Positions 37,101-48,182 of a stretch of 64,000 nt of DNA are shown here, piece by piece; position 1 is the stretch's first letter; every line of letters begins with the position of its first letter. The stretch lies in assembly GCA_022749755.1 (NCBI GenBank), contig CM040453.1, positions 3,432,102 through 3,496,101 on the forward strand. Reading direction: 5' to 3'. This stretch comes from Azadirachta indica (Eukaryota > Streptophyta > Magnoliopsida > Sapindales > Meliaceae). Made by a program: the position numbers and the translations under genes. Below the pieces are notes generated by a model. It saw only the letters and a list, made by a program, of their open reading frames with translations, was not told the DNA's origin and did not search any database.

Positions 37101-37900
37101 AAACACATGTGAAATAAGGCACCTGAATCCATAATCCACTGGTCCTTCTACTGTCTAACGGAAACAGACAATACTTCACTAGCACTATCTGACCTATCGT
37201 CCCCTGAAATTCCAATGATTACATTTACAGAATTCTTAACTTGTTTTCTATTAGCATTTTTATGAGGACAATCCCTTTTGAAATGACCCTACTCACCACA
37301 TCCAAAATGGCGTACCTTTTTCCTCTTAGATTTTGATCTAATCTTATTCATTTTCTTTTCAGAATTATCCCTAAATTGTGTCCTATCCCTTGACACCAAA
37401 CCTTCACCCTTAACATTTTTACTACCAAAAAATTATTTCTTTAACTCTTTAAACTTCAATACACTTGACACATCTATCATATTAATTAACTCCTTTCTAT
37501 ACAGTAAAGTATCGACAAATGAATCATATGATGGTAACAATGAAAACAACATAAGCATGGCCTGATCCTCATCTGAAATTGTAATGTCTACATTCTTTAT
37601 ATCTATAATTATAGAATTAAATTCATCTAAGTATGATTTCACAGATGTTTCCTCCTTCATTTTTAAAGTATAAAGTCTCTTTTTCAAATACAACCAATTA
37701 GTTATAGACTTACCAGCATAAAGCTCTTCCATTCTCTTCTACGCTTTCGAAGATTTCTCTTTATATGCAATTTTCCACAGCACATCTCCAGTTACTGACA
37801 TTTGGATTGCACTTAGAGCTTGCTCTTCTAAATCAGCCTTTTTCTTCTGCTTCATATCTGCTGGATACTTATCTTTTACTACCTTTCATAGACCTTAAAA
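34200..37900 (-). pseudogene. Degraded copia gag-pol
   Basis: Recognisable minus-strand pieces: a gag core at 37732-37433 (KSITNWLYLKKRLYTLKMKE, LLPSYDSFVDTLL), followed by a zinc-knuckle-like region near 37310-37240; a pre-integrase/integrase region at about 36950-35897 (HKTKATLNYVHSNLWGP, YFMTIIDDY, YLVNRSPSISIGCKTPFKIW, FGCPAYVHI); reverse transcriptase at 35119-34865 with the intact box YLLLYVDDILIA and the following KNQLSDEFEMKEL; and an RNase H remnant toward 34206. The pieces are separated by stops. Confidence 0.88.
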
Positions 37901-38020
37901 TCTCGTATACACCCGAAACTAAATCTTCCACAAACTGAAGTTGATTTGGTCATCAAATTTCTTCAAATCGTGCTTGATTGAAGAACTCATAATGAGGACT
38001 TAGTTTGCAGACAAATCCTG

Positions 38021-38032
38021 CTCTGATACCAA
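38021..38032 (-). other. Copia primer-binding site (tRNA-iMet)
   Basis: The minus strand reads TGGTATCAGAGC, the standard complement of the initiator tRNA-Met 3' end, three bases inside the right LTR, as expected for a copia element transcribed on the minus strand. Confidence 0.92.
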
Positions 38033-38035
38033 TTT

Positions 38036-38397
38036 ATTATGAAAATCAAGTAAATGAACAAGTCACTCCCGATTAGTATTCAAGGATAAATATATATATA
38101 GAGAGTAGGATCAGCAGCCTTTTTTTTTAACATAAAATCTTACATCAATTGTAAACCGTTGGATATTGGCACATTCAACAGTTGAAATTGCATCTGACAT
38201 ATACATTAATTATGAATGCATTAATTACATTCTCAGATGTAATTTCAACCATTGGATATGTCAATATCTAACGGTTTACAATTGATGTAAAATTTTGTAT
38301 AAAATAAAGAAACTGTTGATCCTGCTTATATATATATATATATATACACATCATCAAATACTGTATCAATTACGAAATATGCGCCACAAATTCTACA
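38036..38397 (-). repeat. Right LTR (5' LTR) of the copia element, rearranged
   Basis: The two ends match the left LTR (TATTATGAAAATCAAGTAAA and ACAAATTCTACA), but the middle is replaced by a short unrelated segment and a MITE, so about 200 bases of ancestral LTR are missing. Confidence 0.85.
38101..38327. mobile_element. Fold-back MITE, copy 2, nested in the copia LTR
   Basis: The same family as 27463-27704: it starts GAGAGTAGGATCAGCAGCC, shares GTTGAAATTGCATCTGACAT and TATCTAACGGTTTACAATTG, and ends GTTGATCCTGCTT. It sits in a TA repeat, so its target duplication (ATATATATA on both sides) is not informative. It inserted after the copia element. Confidence 0.85.
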
Positions 38398-38402
38398 CAA
38401 TT

Positions 38403-39353
38403 TTGCACGTTAATCGTTACTTCTATAATATAAAATAATATATTACAATAAACTTACCCTTAGGCCTCAAGATCTTTTTTTTATTATTTTCTCATTTATT
38501 AACTATCAATCACATAAAAAATTTAAATCATAAGAGAATCTTAGTCCGAATAAAACGGATAATTTTTTTGGCTATTAGTTTTATAGACTTTAAATTGCAA
38601 TTGTACCAGCTAATCTATAAATAAAATCTATGATTAATACAAAATTGGTGATCTGTGGGAATTAATTAATACTGTCAATTCCCTTCATAGTTCATAGACG
38701 GCAACTTTTCACTTCATATGGTCAAACTGGCTTACTCCTGTGGTATCAATACAAAATGGATGCGAGTTAGTTCTGAATAATTAACACCGTCTTTTCCATC
38801 GTTTAGGAATTTGAGAGAGTGGCCAAGTAGCATTAATTTGTCTTTGAAGTAATTAAATACATTAATCTGATATATATAAAAATTAAATATAAGGCTCTAC
38901 TCACTTCCTGTCGACTATTAATTCTTCCCATTACAACTTACAAGCACTTAAAACTTTAGGGTATTTTATCTCTTTAACCCAAGTGAATTAGATATTTCAA
39001 ATATCAATTATAGCCTTCTCCTATAAATGAAATTTGACCCAAATCGTTTATGCAAATTCTCTAAGATATATATATATATATATTATCAGTTGAATTACCT
39101 GTCGAAATTAATTTTGATGAGGCTTGACTCGGTTGTGTACTATAAGAACACAAATTAATAGTTAATGTCAATATCTCAAGCATAACATTCTTTAATTTAC
39201 TGGCAAATCAAATTAAGAACAAAATGGAACGGTGAGTACAAGAACAACCAGACAGAGCTGCACTTGCACGACTCCATTGTCGTAACAGCATTAAATTAAA
39301 ACAAGAATCAGAAACATAAAACTCATATTGTTTGATCAATGAAGAATAAAAGT
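38403..39353. other. Intergenic, 3' side of copy D
   Basis: AT-rich, with a TA run at about 39067-39082. No gene, RNA or further element was recognised. Confidence 0.5.
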
Positions 39354-41653
39354 TTAGTAGCCACTGGGGGTTGATTCAGGCTCTGAGGTGAAGAAGAAAG
39401 GCGCCTTCAATGAGTAAAGCTTCACCTTGTTCTCATTGAGAATGCGGTAAGTAGTAAGAAGAACACCAGAAATTCCTTTGTTAACATCTGAAGGAATTTT
39501 GCAGCTTTTCAATGGAGACTTTTCCAGGAAAGCCTTGCACTCTGTAATCCTCAAGTTGTCTGTAAGTTCTGAATGAGATAATGTAGCCAAGAAATAACCC
39601 TTCTCATCAGTTGTACCTCTGCAATTGAAGAAAGATTTTGGCTCGTAACCATTGATCTTGTCAACTGCTTGGCATGTTATTCTTGCTACAGCACCTGTGT
39701 TCAAAGAAATTGGTGCAAAAGATTAAACAAGTCAGATCATATCATCAAGTAATGCACAATAATTATACCAATTCTCGATTGCTTTTATGCTTCTACCGCA
39801 TTTCTGGCAGCACGTCTGTGCTCGTACGAAGATGGTGAATCTTCTTTTCTTTTTTTTTCTTTTTTTTTTTTTAAAACTATATATGTTATATCTTAAGAAT
39901 TAAATGAAGTGTAAAATGTAAGCTTAGTGAGAAGAATAAATTTGGCCATACCTTGAATTGGATAGTATTTAGGGCCGGATTTACATAGAACAAATCCTTG
40001 AATACCAATGGGGAGCGACTTTTCATTTTCTTCTGAATTGGTTTTGTCAGAATATGGTTTTGGGCTGTAACTATCATCTTCTGGCTTTGGTTTTTTTACA
40101 TCTTGCTGCGTATCATAGCCATCACCTCCATATTCATCATCCTTGGACTTTGACTTCTCTTCATCTGATTTAGAGCCTTTGTCATAATTCTCCGAGTTGG
40201 GTTTGTCTTCTGGCTTCGATTTGTCAACGTCTGGTTTAGGGTTGTATTCGTTCTTCTGGGATTTTGACTCATAACCATTTGGTTTGGAGTCATAGCCGTA
40301 GTTCTCAGACTTGGGTTTATCTTCTGACTTCGATTTGTCAACGTCTGGCTTAGGATTGTATTGGTTCTCCTCAGACTTTGACTTGTTAGCGTCCGTTTTG
40401 GAGTCATAACCATAATTCTCCGACTTGGTTTTGTCATCTGACTCTGATTTGTCAGCGTCTGGCTTAGTATTGTATTCTTTCTCCTCGGCTTTTGACTTGT
40501 CGACATACGGTTTAGAGTCATAGCCATAATTCTCCGACTTGGGTTTGTCATTTGACTCCGATTTGTCAGCGTCTGGCTTGATATTGTATTCCCTCTCCTC
40601 GGGCTTTGACTTGTCGGCGTCAGGTTTGGAGCCATAGCCATACATCTCTTGCCCTGGCTTTGAGCCGTAATGCTCCTCGTACTCAAGCTCTGACTGGGGT
40701 TTATCTTCTGACTTCGATTTGTCAACATCTGGTTTGGCATTGTATTTGTCCTCCTCAGGCTTCGACTTATCAACGTTTGTTCTAGAGTCATAGCCATAAT
40801 TTTCCTGCTCGGATTTATCTTCTGATTTCGACGTATCTAAATCTGGCTTTGTGCTATAATATTCCTCGTACTCGAGCTCTGTCATACCAGCTCTTGATTT
40901 GAAATCATAGCCATAATTCTCTGACTTGGACTTATCATCGGACTTTGGTTTATCATCATCTGGCTTAGAGCTATATTCTTCCTCCTTTGGTTCAGAATTA
41001 TAGCCATAAGATTTATCCGACTTGGATTTATCTTCTGACTTCTTTTGGTCCGCATCTGTCTTAGGTCTATATTCGTCTTCCTGATCAGACTTTGACCAGT
41101 CATAGTCTAGTTTGGAACCGTCGTCATAATTCTCCTGTTTGGATTTATCTCCTGGCTTCGATTGGTCAGCATCTGTCTTGGGACTGTGTTCATCATCCTC
41201 AGGCTTCGACTTATCTGTTTTGGATGTGAATACATAGCCATAATTTTTCGACTTGGATTTATCATCATCTCCTTCTGAGCTGTATCCATCATCTTCAGGT
41301 TTCGATTTGTAAGCATTTGGAGTGGATCCGAAACCGTAGCCATATTCGGTTTGCTTGGATTCATCTTCGTACTTGGTTTTGTCGTTGCCTTGCTTAGGAC
41401 TGTAAGCTTCAGAGTCAGGCTTATCAATCTCTTGTTTTGAAGTATAATCACGATCTTCGGGTTTGTAATTATCTTCTGATTTTGATTTGCCACTATTTAA
41501 CTCGGGACTGTAAGTATACTGAGACTGATCAGCCTTATAATTAACACCTTGCTGGGAGCTATAACTATAATCATTAGCTGCAGAAGCAAGTATTAGCAAT
41601 GATAAGAAAAGCAAAGAGGTTAGGAAGATGAAACGGGGAATAGCCATGGCCAT
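39354..41653 (-). CDS. Copy D: long charged-repeat secreted protein with Ole e 1/PRP-SRPP-like domain, 680 aa
   Basis: Exons 41653-39952 and 39694-39354 join in phase (2043 bases). The first Met of MAMAIPRFIF is used; the inner Met at 41647 has the better context and matches the start of copy B. The signal peptide ends about ASAANDYSYS. Residues of about 27-545 are almost only Lys, Ser, Asp, Glu, Pro, Tyr, Asn and Gly and should be disordered. Their repeat unit is YGYDSKP-x-DKSKxEE-x-EYNxKPDxDKSxSxDKxKSEN. Four consecutive units of exactly 38 residues (114 bases) lie at 40642-40187, with looser units before and after. The C-terminal domain starts at LPIGIQGFVLCKSGPKYYPI and continues RITCQAVDKINGYEPKSFFN, CRGTTDEKGYFLATLS, KAFLEKSPLKSCKIPSDVNK and YRILNENKVKLYSLKAPFFF, ending STPSGY. 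This domain resembles PRP1/PRP3/SRPP root-hair and seed wall proteins. Tyr pairs (YGY) could support wall cross-linking; that is inference. Confidence 0.88.
40187..40642 (-). repeat. 114-bp in-frame tandem repeats in exon 1 of copy D (four clean units)
   Basis: Tyr codons that open each unit fall exactly 114 bases apart on the minus strand (40642, 40528, 40414, 40300, and the next, degenerate unit at 40186). Each unit has two half-units of about 19 residues (YGYDSKP...EE and YN-KPD-DKS...SEN). Confidence 0.88.
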
Positions 41654-42759
41654 TGACCACGTAATGTAGGAAGAAAGATGTAAAAAGAATAGATGATTTG
41701 CTTGATCAGCTGCACCACGACCGTTATGCACAATAATGACAGTTTAATTATTTAAATTAAGAACTAAAACGTGCGTGCAAGGAAGATATACAGTAAAATG
41801 GGCTGCACGATTTAAACAAGATGATTGATCTCTGTCACAGGCCGACGGTGCGGTGGCACTAATAAATATATACTTGCGTTTGCTTTGGACATTGTGGCTT
41901 GCATTATCTCCAACGTGATCAGTGTTATACCTTCTTTGAAACCACTAAAACACTCTTTTAGGCTACTTAAATATGCTCATTCAAAGTTATCATAATTCAT
42001 TAGTATGTTTATCATCTTACCATAAATAAAAGTCCTGTAAATGACCAAAATTATATCCTTAAAAGAACCTAAACATTATTATCCTATTCAATCTGCACCT
42101 CCATCATTAAAAAAATATTCTATACCATCTTATTCGTGCGGATACATCGTCCTGCTGCCCATTATTTGAACAGATCAGTCATACAAATAAATAATCATAA
42201 ATAAATAAATAAACAAACCTCTCGGAATTTAGAAACCGGATCAAAAGCACAGTATCCAAATCTCTGCAACATACTGTATCAAGTCGTTGCATGTATTTCT
42301 TTATCAATTCACAATTCAGGTAAAAAAAATAAAATAAAATATTACAAAAACATAAATTCAAGAAACTTGCATCTACTGTTGTGTTTTACAGGTAAATTAC
42401 ATGAATACTTGCAGTATACATATAATCTGACTCCATTCCTGCAGAGATTATCCGAGGACTTACCTAACTTCACGATATCCAAGTCAGCACCTACCAAATA
42501 ATTGAGTAACAAGACTTACCTAAAATGGTTTGGTTACTTTGGCATCAGATGGGCACTTCACTAGTACATAAAAACACAAATAAAACAATTATCTTTCACT
42601 TTTTCTCTCTCTTTGTCGGTGCAATAAATTTTTCAACGAGCATCTTCTTTCTCTCTTATCTTCCCGATTGTGCTGGAGAGACTTGGTGTGGTTTTTCTTA
42701 ATTACTGATGTTACAGTTCTCACCCAAAAACATGCTGTAAAGATTTTATATCAACTGCT
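41654..42759. other. Copy D promoter and 3' side of the methyltransferase gene
   Basis: 41801-41815 holds GGCTGCACGATTTAA, identical to the copy B element. With the preceding AAAATG it also fits the published root-hair element pattern (TG, four bases, then GCACGAT), recalled from memory. The rest is AT-rich, with the PMT 3' untranslated region towards 42759. Confidence 0.5.
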
Positions 42760-45700
42760 TTAAGCGTGCAAAAGGCGTTTATCACATGTCAAGATCCGAT
42801 AACTCGCATGAGGTCCCTCAGATGTCTCACGCAGTGTCACATGCCATCCCATAGCCTTTGCCATCTCCTGAAGTTCGTCCATGACATCAATAGAGTCACG
42901 TATATATACACGTCCACCAGGTCTAAGTATCCGGTCCATCTCAAGCATTATAGTAGACATATTACATCTGATACAAAGAGATAAAACAGGTAATTAGGAA
43001 AACCATCACACAAAACAACTCAGCGCTCTAGTCTCTCGTATTACAACGAAAACATATACAAAAGAGATGTGAATCACACCTAATCCATAAAATAAAGCAT
43101 GCAATTACTTGCATAATTGTTAAATTGCCAAAATGAAACTTTTTATCACTAATGCCTGCTGCCATATAACAGATTACAAGAAATTTACCATATCAAAATT
43201 GTATAGATGAGAGAAAAGAAGAGAAGGGAAGAATAAGCATGAACGAGTGATAGGAGAGAGGCATACCTTTTCCTCTCAACTGAGAACAGGTTAGCTGCAT
43301 GCAATAGATCATAGGTTCTTGGATATGTATCAAAAGGTTCACACCTGCAAAGATTGGTACAATTCATATTATACTGAAACTTGTTTCAAGCAAATAATAC
43401 CATCAATGACTTCAACACGTCAATGCAATAATATCTGCGTATATGATGAATCAATGTTAAAAACAGAAATCAGATGCATGGCACCAAGAAAAGCAAAGGT
43501 CTGTCAAAATAGTACTTATATTATGGGAAGGCAATGGCCGGGCAGCATGAGAAACATTTGAGCATAAACATGACAAATAGTAAAATATTGTGTAATTATC
43601 AATTGCAATATCAAATAGAATCCAATCAATAATATTTAGTTGGTTTAAAAGGTACAATCAAGAATAATACCAATCATGCATAACTCCTATCAGTCCACGG
43701 TCATATATAACAGGCAAGGTGTTGAACCCACTAACTGGAACCACATTCATAACCCAGCAATCAAGTTTTTGCTCAATCAATGCTGCCGCAAATCTGCCAA
43801 AATAGAAAAGCAAGCAAAAAAAAATTTTGAAAACATGAAAGAGATAATGTTCTAAGCAGTACAGAATGCGATAAAAACTGATACCCTCCAAAGCCGGCTC
43901 TCATGTCCAATACATTTCTTAATTTAATCTTCTTCCAGTGTAAAGCTCGGACATAGCTTTCTATTATTTCATTCCAATATTTTGATTCTGCCTTAAAAAG
44001 CTCTTTCCTAGCAATGTAGGCATCAAATTGTATGCTCTGGAGCCTATCAGGTGGGGTTTGTAATCTCTCAGGCCATGAAGGAACATTTGCTGCATATCCA
44101 TTTTCAGGAAGTCGAGTGATGCATGCCTTCAGATCAACATACCTAAATAATCATGCAAAGAATTCTATAACTGATAACAGCCAGAGACCTCTCAATCACA
44201 TGATGAAAACAAATTTGAGTACAGAAATAAATTTTGACAGGCAATTCTTGAGAAATATAGGCACCAAAAGGCAAGGTTAAAATTTCGGCCAAATATCATA
44301 ATTCAGGTAAACTTTGTAATACTGTAGAACAATGGGATGTAACATAGTTTACAATTATTGGATTCAAGAATTTTATACTTTTCTCTCAATCATTTTCCAT
44401 TATTCATGTATGCTATTCCAGAATCTAGTACAACCCTGAGTTCAGAGGGTTACAGTATGCAGAACAAAACAAACTTTAGGCTTCATAATCAAAAGAACAG
44501 TAAATGGCATACCCTTCTATGCTCAAGTTTCCTCTATATACATAGTAACTAATATCCATATCATTACCTCATGTTACCAGCAAATAAAAGGTGAAAATTC
44601 AAAAACTGAAAAACATCAAAGGGACATGGATAACTACAGTCACTTATTATAGTTTGATGAACAATCACATGTTTGCAGAAACAGGAAGGTAGGATAGCAT
44701 TAATACCAAACATTATCTGGATCATCATCTGGATCACACAATGGGGGTTTGGTTCCTGCCTCACGACTTAAATAACAGCTGTTATTAGTAGGCTTCTGCC
44801 ATATTGCAATATATCCCTCTTTCTTCACAAGCTCCCAGCAAAGACGAGTAGTTAAGTTGAGCATCTCTGAAAATAAAACAAGAGAACACAATCAAGTACA
44901 CTAGAGTGTGTAATTGTCTATAACTGGCAATCATAGCACACATAATAAACAGAAAAAGGAATAGCTAGATCGAGTCAACTAATATAAAAGTTAGACAGTT
45001 TGGCCTTGACAAAATTGACAACAATAACAAAAGAATAGTAAAATAACTGATATTATTTTACCCACTTGGTACCCTTTTGCTCACACTCAAGGCCTAATCT
45101 TCAGCTTCTTAAAAGTGCTCAGTTTTGAAAAACCAAACACATATTGAAGTGGGTGAAAAGTGACAGATACTCTTCAGTTTGTGCGATTTTCCAATCTCTT
45201 GGAAGGCCAAATTGGTTTTTGGCATAGCGTCAGAGTTTCATGTCTAAGGCTTTATCTGGACAACTTATGAATTAAGAAGATTCCAGACTATAAGAAAATT
45301 CATTTGCATATTAACTCAAGAAACAGCAATTGAAACAGGGACTATAAAACTTTTGAAACTCACAGTAGTCTAATGAGTTATTCATTCACCAGAACTGCTC
45401 AACAATTCTAATATAAATAGAGATTACAAGTGGCGATAACCTTTCCAGTGTTCCTCTTGCGCTTCTTCATGTTTATAAACTGGCTGCGCTGCCCAAGCAA
45501 AGTATCCACCTGCTCGCAGCATCCTATTGACCTCAAGAAGCAAAATTCCATCTTCACCACAAAGTATTTGGAGGAAAACCAGAATCAGAAGATATGACCC
45601 AACTTCCAATATCACAACAGTAAGGTACAAACTAACTTAGTTATGTAGTTCATAGTAGCAATATAACTTTGTCATGCAAGGAAAAGAAAACAAAATTTTA

Positions 45701-47927
45701 AAGAATTTGACATGAGTGGCCACTTTTAGCAGTACATAGGAACAAATCAGAATTTGGGAGGCAATATCTTAACAGATAAGCAACACTGGAAATGATATTT
45801 CCACGACTTCAGTAGCTAAGCCACATGCAACGGGCAAAGGCCTCAACTTTAAAAGAATAAAAACAGGGGTTCTGAGGAAATTATTCATTTGGATTGGGGA
45901 AAACCAAATCCCAAGAAACGCCTAATCTTTAAATACAAATCCAGTATCTTGAGGAAGTGAAAAATGACAGGGTTATATATGCAGAAAGTAGAATAGGCCA
46001 CCAGTATTGTGGGTAGGAGAAGAGACTGGTATTTCCGCCACATACTCTAAAGTGAGTTTGCCCTACTAGATAAAATGATTGAACAGGAAAGGCCTACCAT
46101 CACGAGTCCAATTGATTCTACATCTTGAACAATGTATCAAGTCAAAAGCTTGACTTGGATACAATAATCGACGAGTTGCAAATGCTGCTACCATTGCAGG
46201 CACTCCTCGCTCAAGAGCAAATTGAATCTGGTTCTCATGTACATCTTTTGGAGCTACAGACATACTTATCACATTTTGTGATAACAAATAGGCACCAAAA
46301 CTTGCCACGCCACATCCAACATCCATAACAACTCTGGTATGATGACCCCATGCAATATCAGGGACCATCTGCACATAAAGATGAAAATTTGAAAATCAGC
46401 AAACAAGATAGTAACCAAATCACTTGTTTTTCCTCAAAAATAATTAAATTTCAAATTTAAAAACCTTAGCAATCTGATTCAAGTATTGATCTGCCCCATG
46501 TATAAACTGTGTACCGCCTCCAGGAAACTTGAACTTATCCTTCTCCTTTGAGATCCAGTTTTGACCCCCCTTATCTTCAACTAGCCGTGTATGAGGAACA
46601 TTGTTGTACCATACCTACAAGAAGCGGCATTTCCTCTTAAGCAACTTCCAAATAAACAAGCTAGGTAATAAACAAACATGATCTCAGAAATCAGGCACCA
46701 TAACAAGATTTTGTATAAACAATCTTAAATTTATTTTTAGATCTAATCAGGCATATATATAGAATAAACTGCACTTAGAATATCCAGCAATTTCAAAAAA
46801 AATTTGGCAAAGTGTTGATATATCTGCATTTAAGCACTGCTGAAAATTTAGTAGATTGAAAAGTAGCACAAATAATTTGAAGTTCATCTTTTAATTTATC
46901 TTGCCAAATCAAATATTAAAAATATCTTAAGGATGAAACCAAAGAGAACTATATAACTCCATATGTTTGCCTAAGTAGAACTAAACCAAGCAAAACCCCT
47001 ACTCAAACACTATCAAAACCACTGAGTCAAAGACATTCAAAAGTTCAATTTTCTAACTCATGTGACGCTTAATTCGCCTATACAGTTTCACTAATTGAGT
47101 GAATATATCAATAGTATAAACTCTGCAGGAGTTAATACTTTATAGATAAAGATCTTACATAACGTTCGTTCAATATAAGCACCGAGACAATCCAGCTAGT
47201 AAGCTCTTAAGCGACATATACTCAACCTGATGCAAATTCACTTCCTCGTTTTCGCATAAAACAAAATAAGACAGCAAAACTGCAATACCTCATCACGACT
47301 TCTGGGCCATGGAATGGGAGGCTTGTATCCTTTGGGAGGAGGGACCAAGCAATTCAATCCCGTGCCGTTTACAGGACAATGCCGCTCAAATTTCTCCCCC
47401 CTTTCCGTCGACTTCAACCGCTTAATGGCTTCCACATTATCCAAACACGGTATATACTCCCTCAAACTTTCCGGACACATCTCAAACCTTCTAATCTTAA
47501 CTCTCTCACCGCCAATCTCCGTTTTCTCCTCCGTTGCCTCCATCCCATTCCGGTTCCCCCACTCCGTTTCCACCAAATCCGGATCGTACTCCCCGATTTC
47601 AAACTCATCCGACATCGTTCCATTCTCATTCACAATTCCAAATTTCCTGATCAAATCAGTTGGCGGAGACGGTACCGGAGCGGGAGACTGAGGTGCCGAT
47701 GTGATTTGTGATTGTGTTTGGTTTGATGATATGAGAGAGGAGACGTTGAAGATTTTGTTATAGTTTGGAGAGAGAGAAACGGCAGCGTTCTGAGAGGAGC
47801 GTGAAGTGGAGAAGAAGACAAGTTGTTGGTAGCCATCGGACCAATGCTTGCCGACGTAGAAGAATGCGAAGGAGAGGAAGAGCAACGCAGTGAGCTTGAG
47901 GAGATCTGTGTTCGAGAGTAGCTTCAT
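42760..47927 (-). CDS. Probable pectin/polysaccharide methyltransferase, PMT10/PMT11 type (DUF248), 665 aa
   Basis: A type II Golgi membrane protein of the QUA2/PMT family of putative SAM-dependent methyltransferases acting on wall polysaccharides. Exons on the minus strand: 47927-47289, 46614-46465, 46368-46098, 45551-45441, 44866-44707, 44142-43885, 43793-43671, 43344-43267, 42967-42760. All phases agree and total 1998 bases. A short cytosolic end ([11 protein letters not shown]) precedes a membrane anchor ([18 protein letters not shown]). A Ser/Gln/Pro-rich stem runs to about residue 130. The catalytic region contains [44 protein letters not shown], the SAM motif [17 protein letters not shown] near 277-293, [13 protein letters not shown], and the second half [17 protein letters not shown] with [13 protein letters not shown]. 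The start [20 protein letters not shown] resembles Arabidopsis PMT11, which lies beside HESO1 there (from memory). No defects are seen. Confidence 0.96.
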
Positions 47928-48182
47928 TGTTCAATAGACGGTATCGTCGGATCCTGGATCGGTCGATGTCTTACGGTGTCGTTTGCTGAAGAAGATCCAT
48001 GCGAGCTGTTAATGAGTGTTTGGAATGTAAGGTGAAGAAGGTTTTGGCGGTGATTCCGTCATTTATCTGGTGAGGATTCCTCACTGAGGAAGAAACGATT
48101 TGGTCTAGTACGTAATTAATTATTTATTTATTTTTGAAACAATAATTATTTATTTATTGATATTATCCATTTTAATATTTTT
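47928..48182. other. PMT promoter and leader
   Basis: A GC-richer leader up to about 48100, then AT-rich DNA up to the transposon. It ends with the 9-base target duplicate AATATTTTT at 48174-48182. Confidence 0.45.

Larger units (their letters stand above)
33839..38402 (-). mobile_element. Ty1/copia LTR retrotransposon with 5-bp TSD
   Basis: The element at 33844-38397 lies between CAATT duplicates (33839-33843 and 38398-38402), in minus orientation. The left LTR is 33844-34184 and the right LTR 38036-38397. The primer site TGGTATCAGAGC (complement at 38021-38032) matches plant initiator tRNA-Met. A purine tract (AAGGTGAAGATT on the minus strand, 34185-34196) precedes the 3' LTR. Domain order (gag, integrase, then reverse transcriptase and RNase H) is that of copia. 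Many stops are present and the right LTR is rearranged by deletion and a MITE, so it is inactive. Confidence 0.93.

Noticed and set aside
40187..40642. Regular repeats resembling a CRISPR array
   Set aside because: Plant nuclear DNA, coding repeats in frame, no spacer-repeat structure.
40096..40797. Long second open frame (233 codons) antiparallel or shifted within copy D
   Set aside because: It is the shifted frame of the same 114-bp repeats. A repeat unit divisible by three keeps all frames open together; the Met/Asn/Gln/Ser-rich product has no signal or domain.
47314..47711. Two plus-strand frames of 110-125 codons
   Set aside because: Exact shadows of exon 1 of the PMT gene on the opposite strand.
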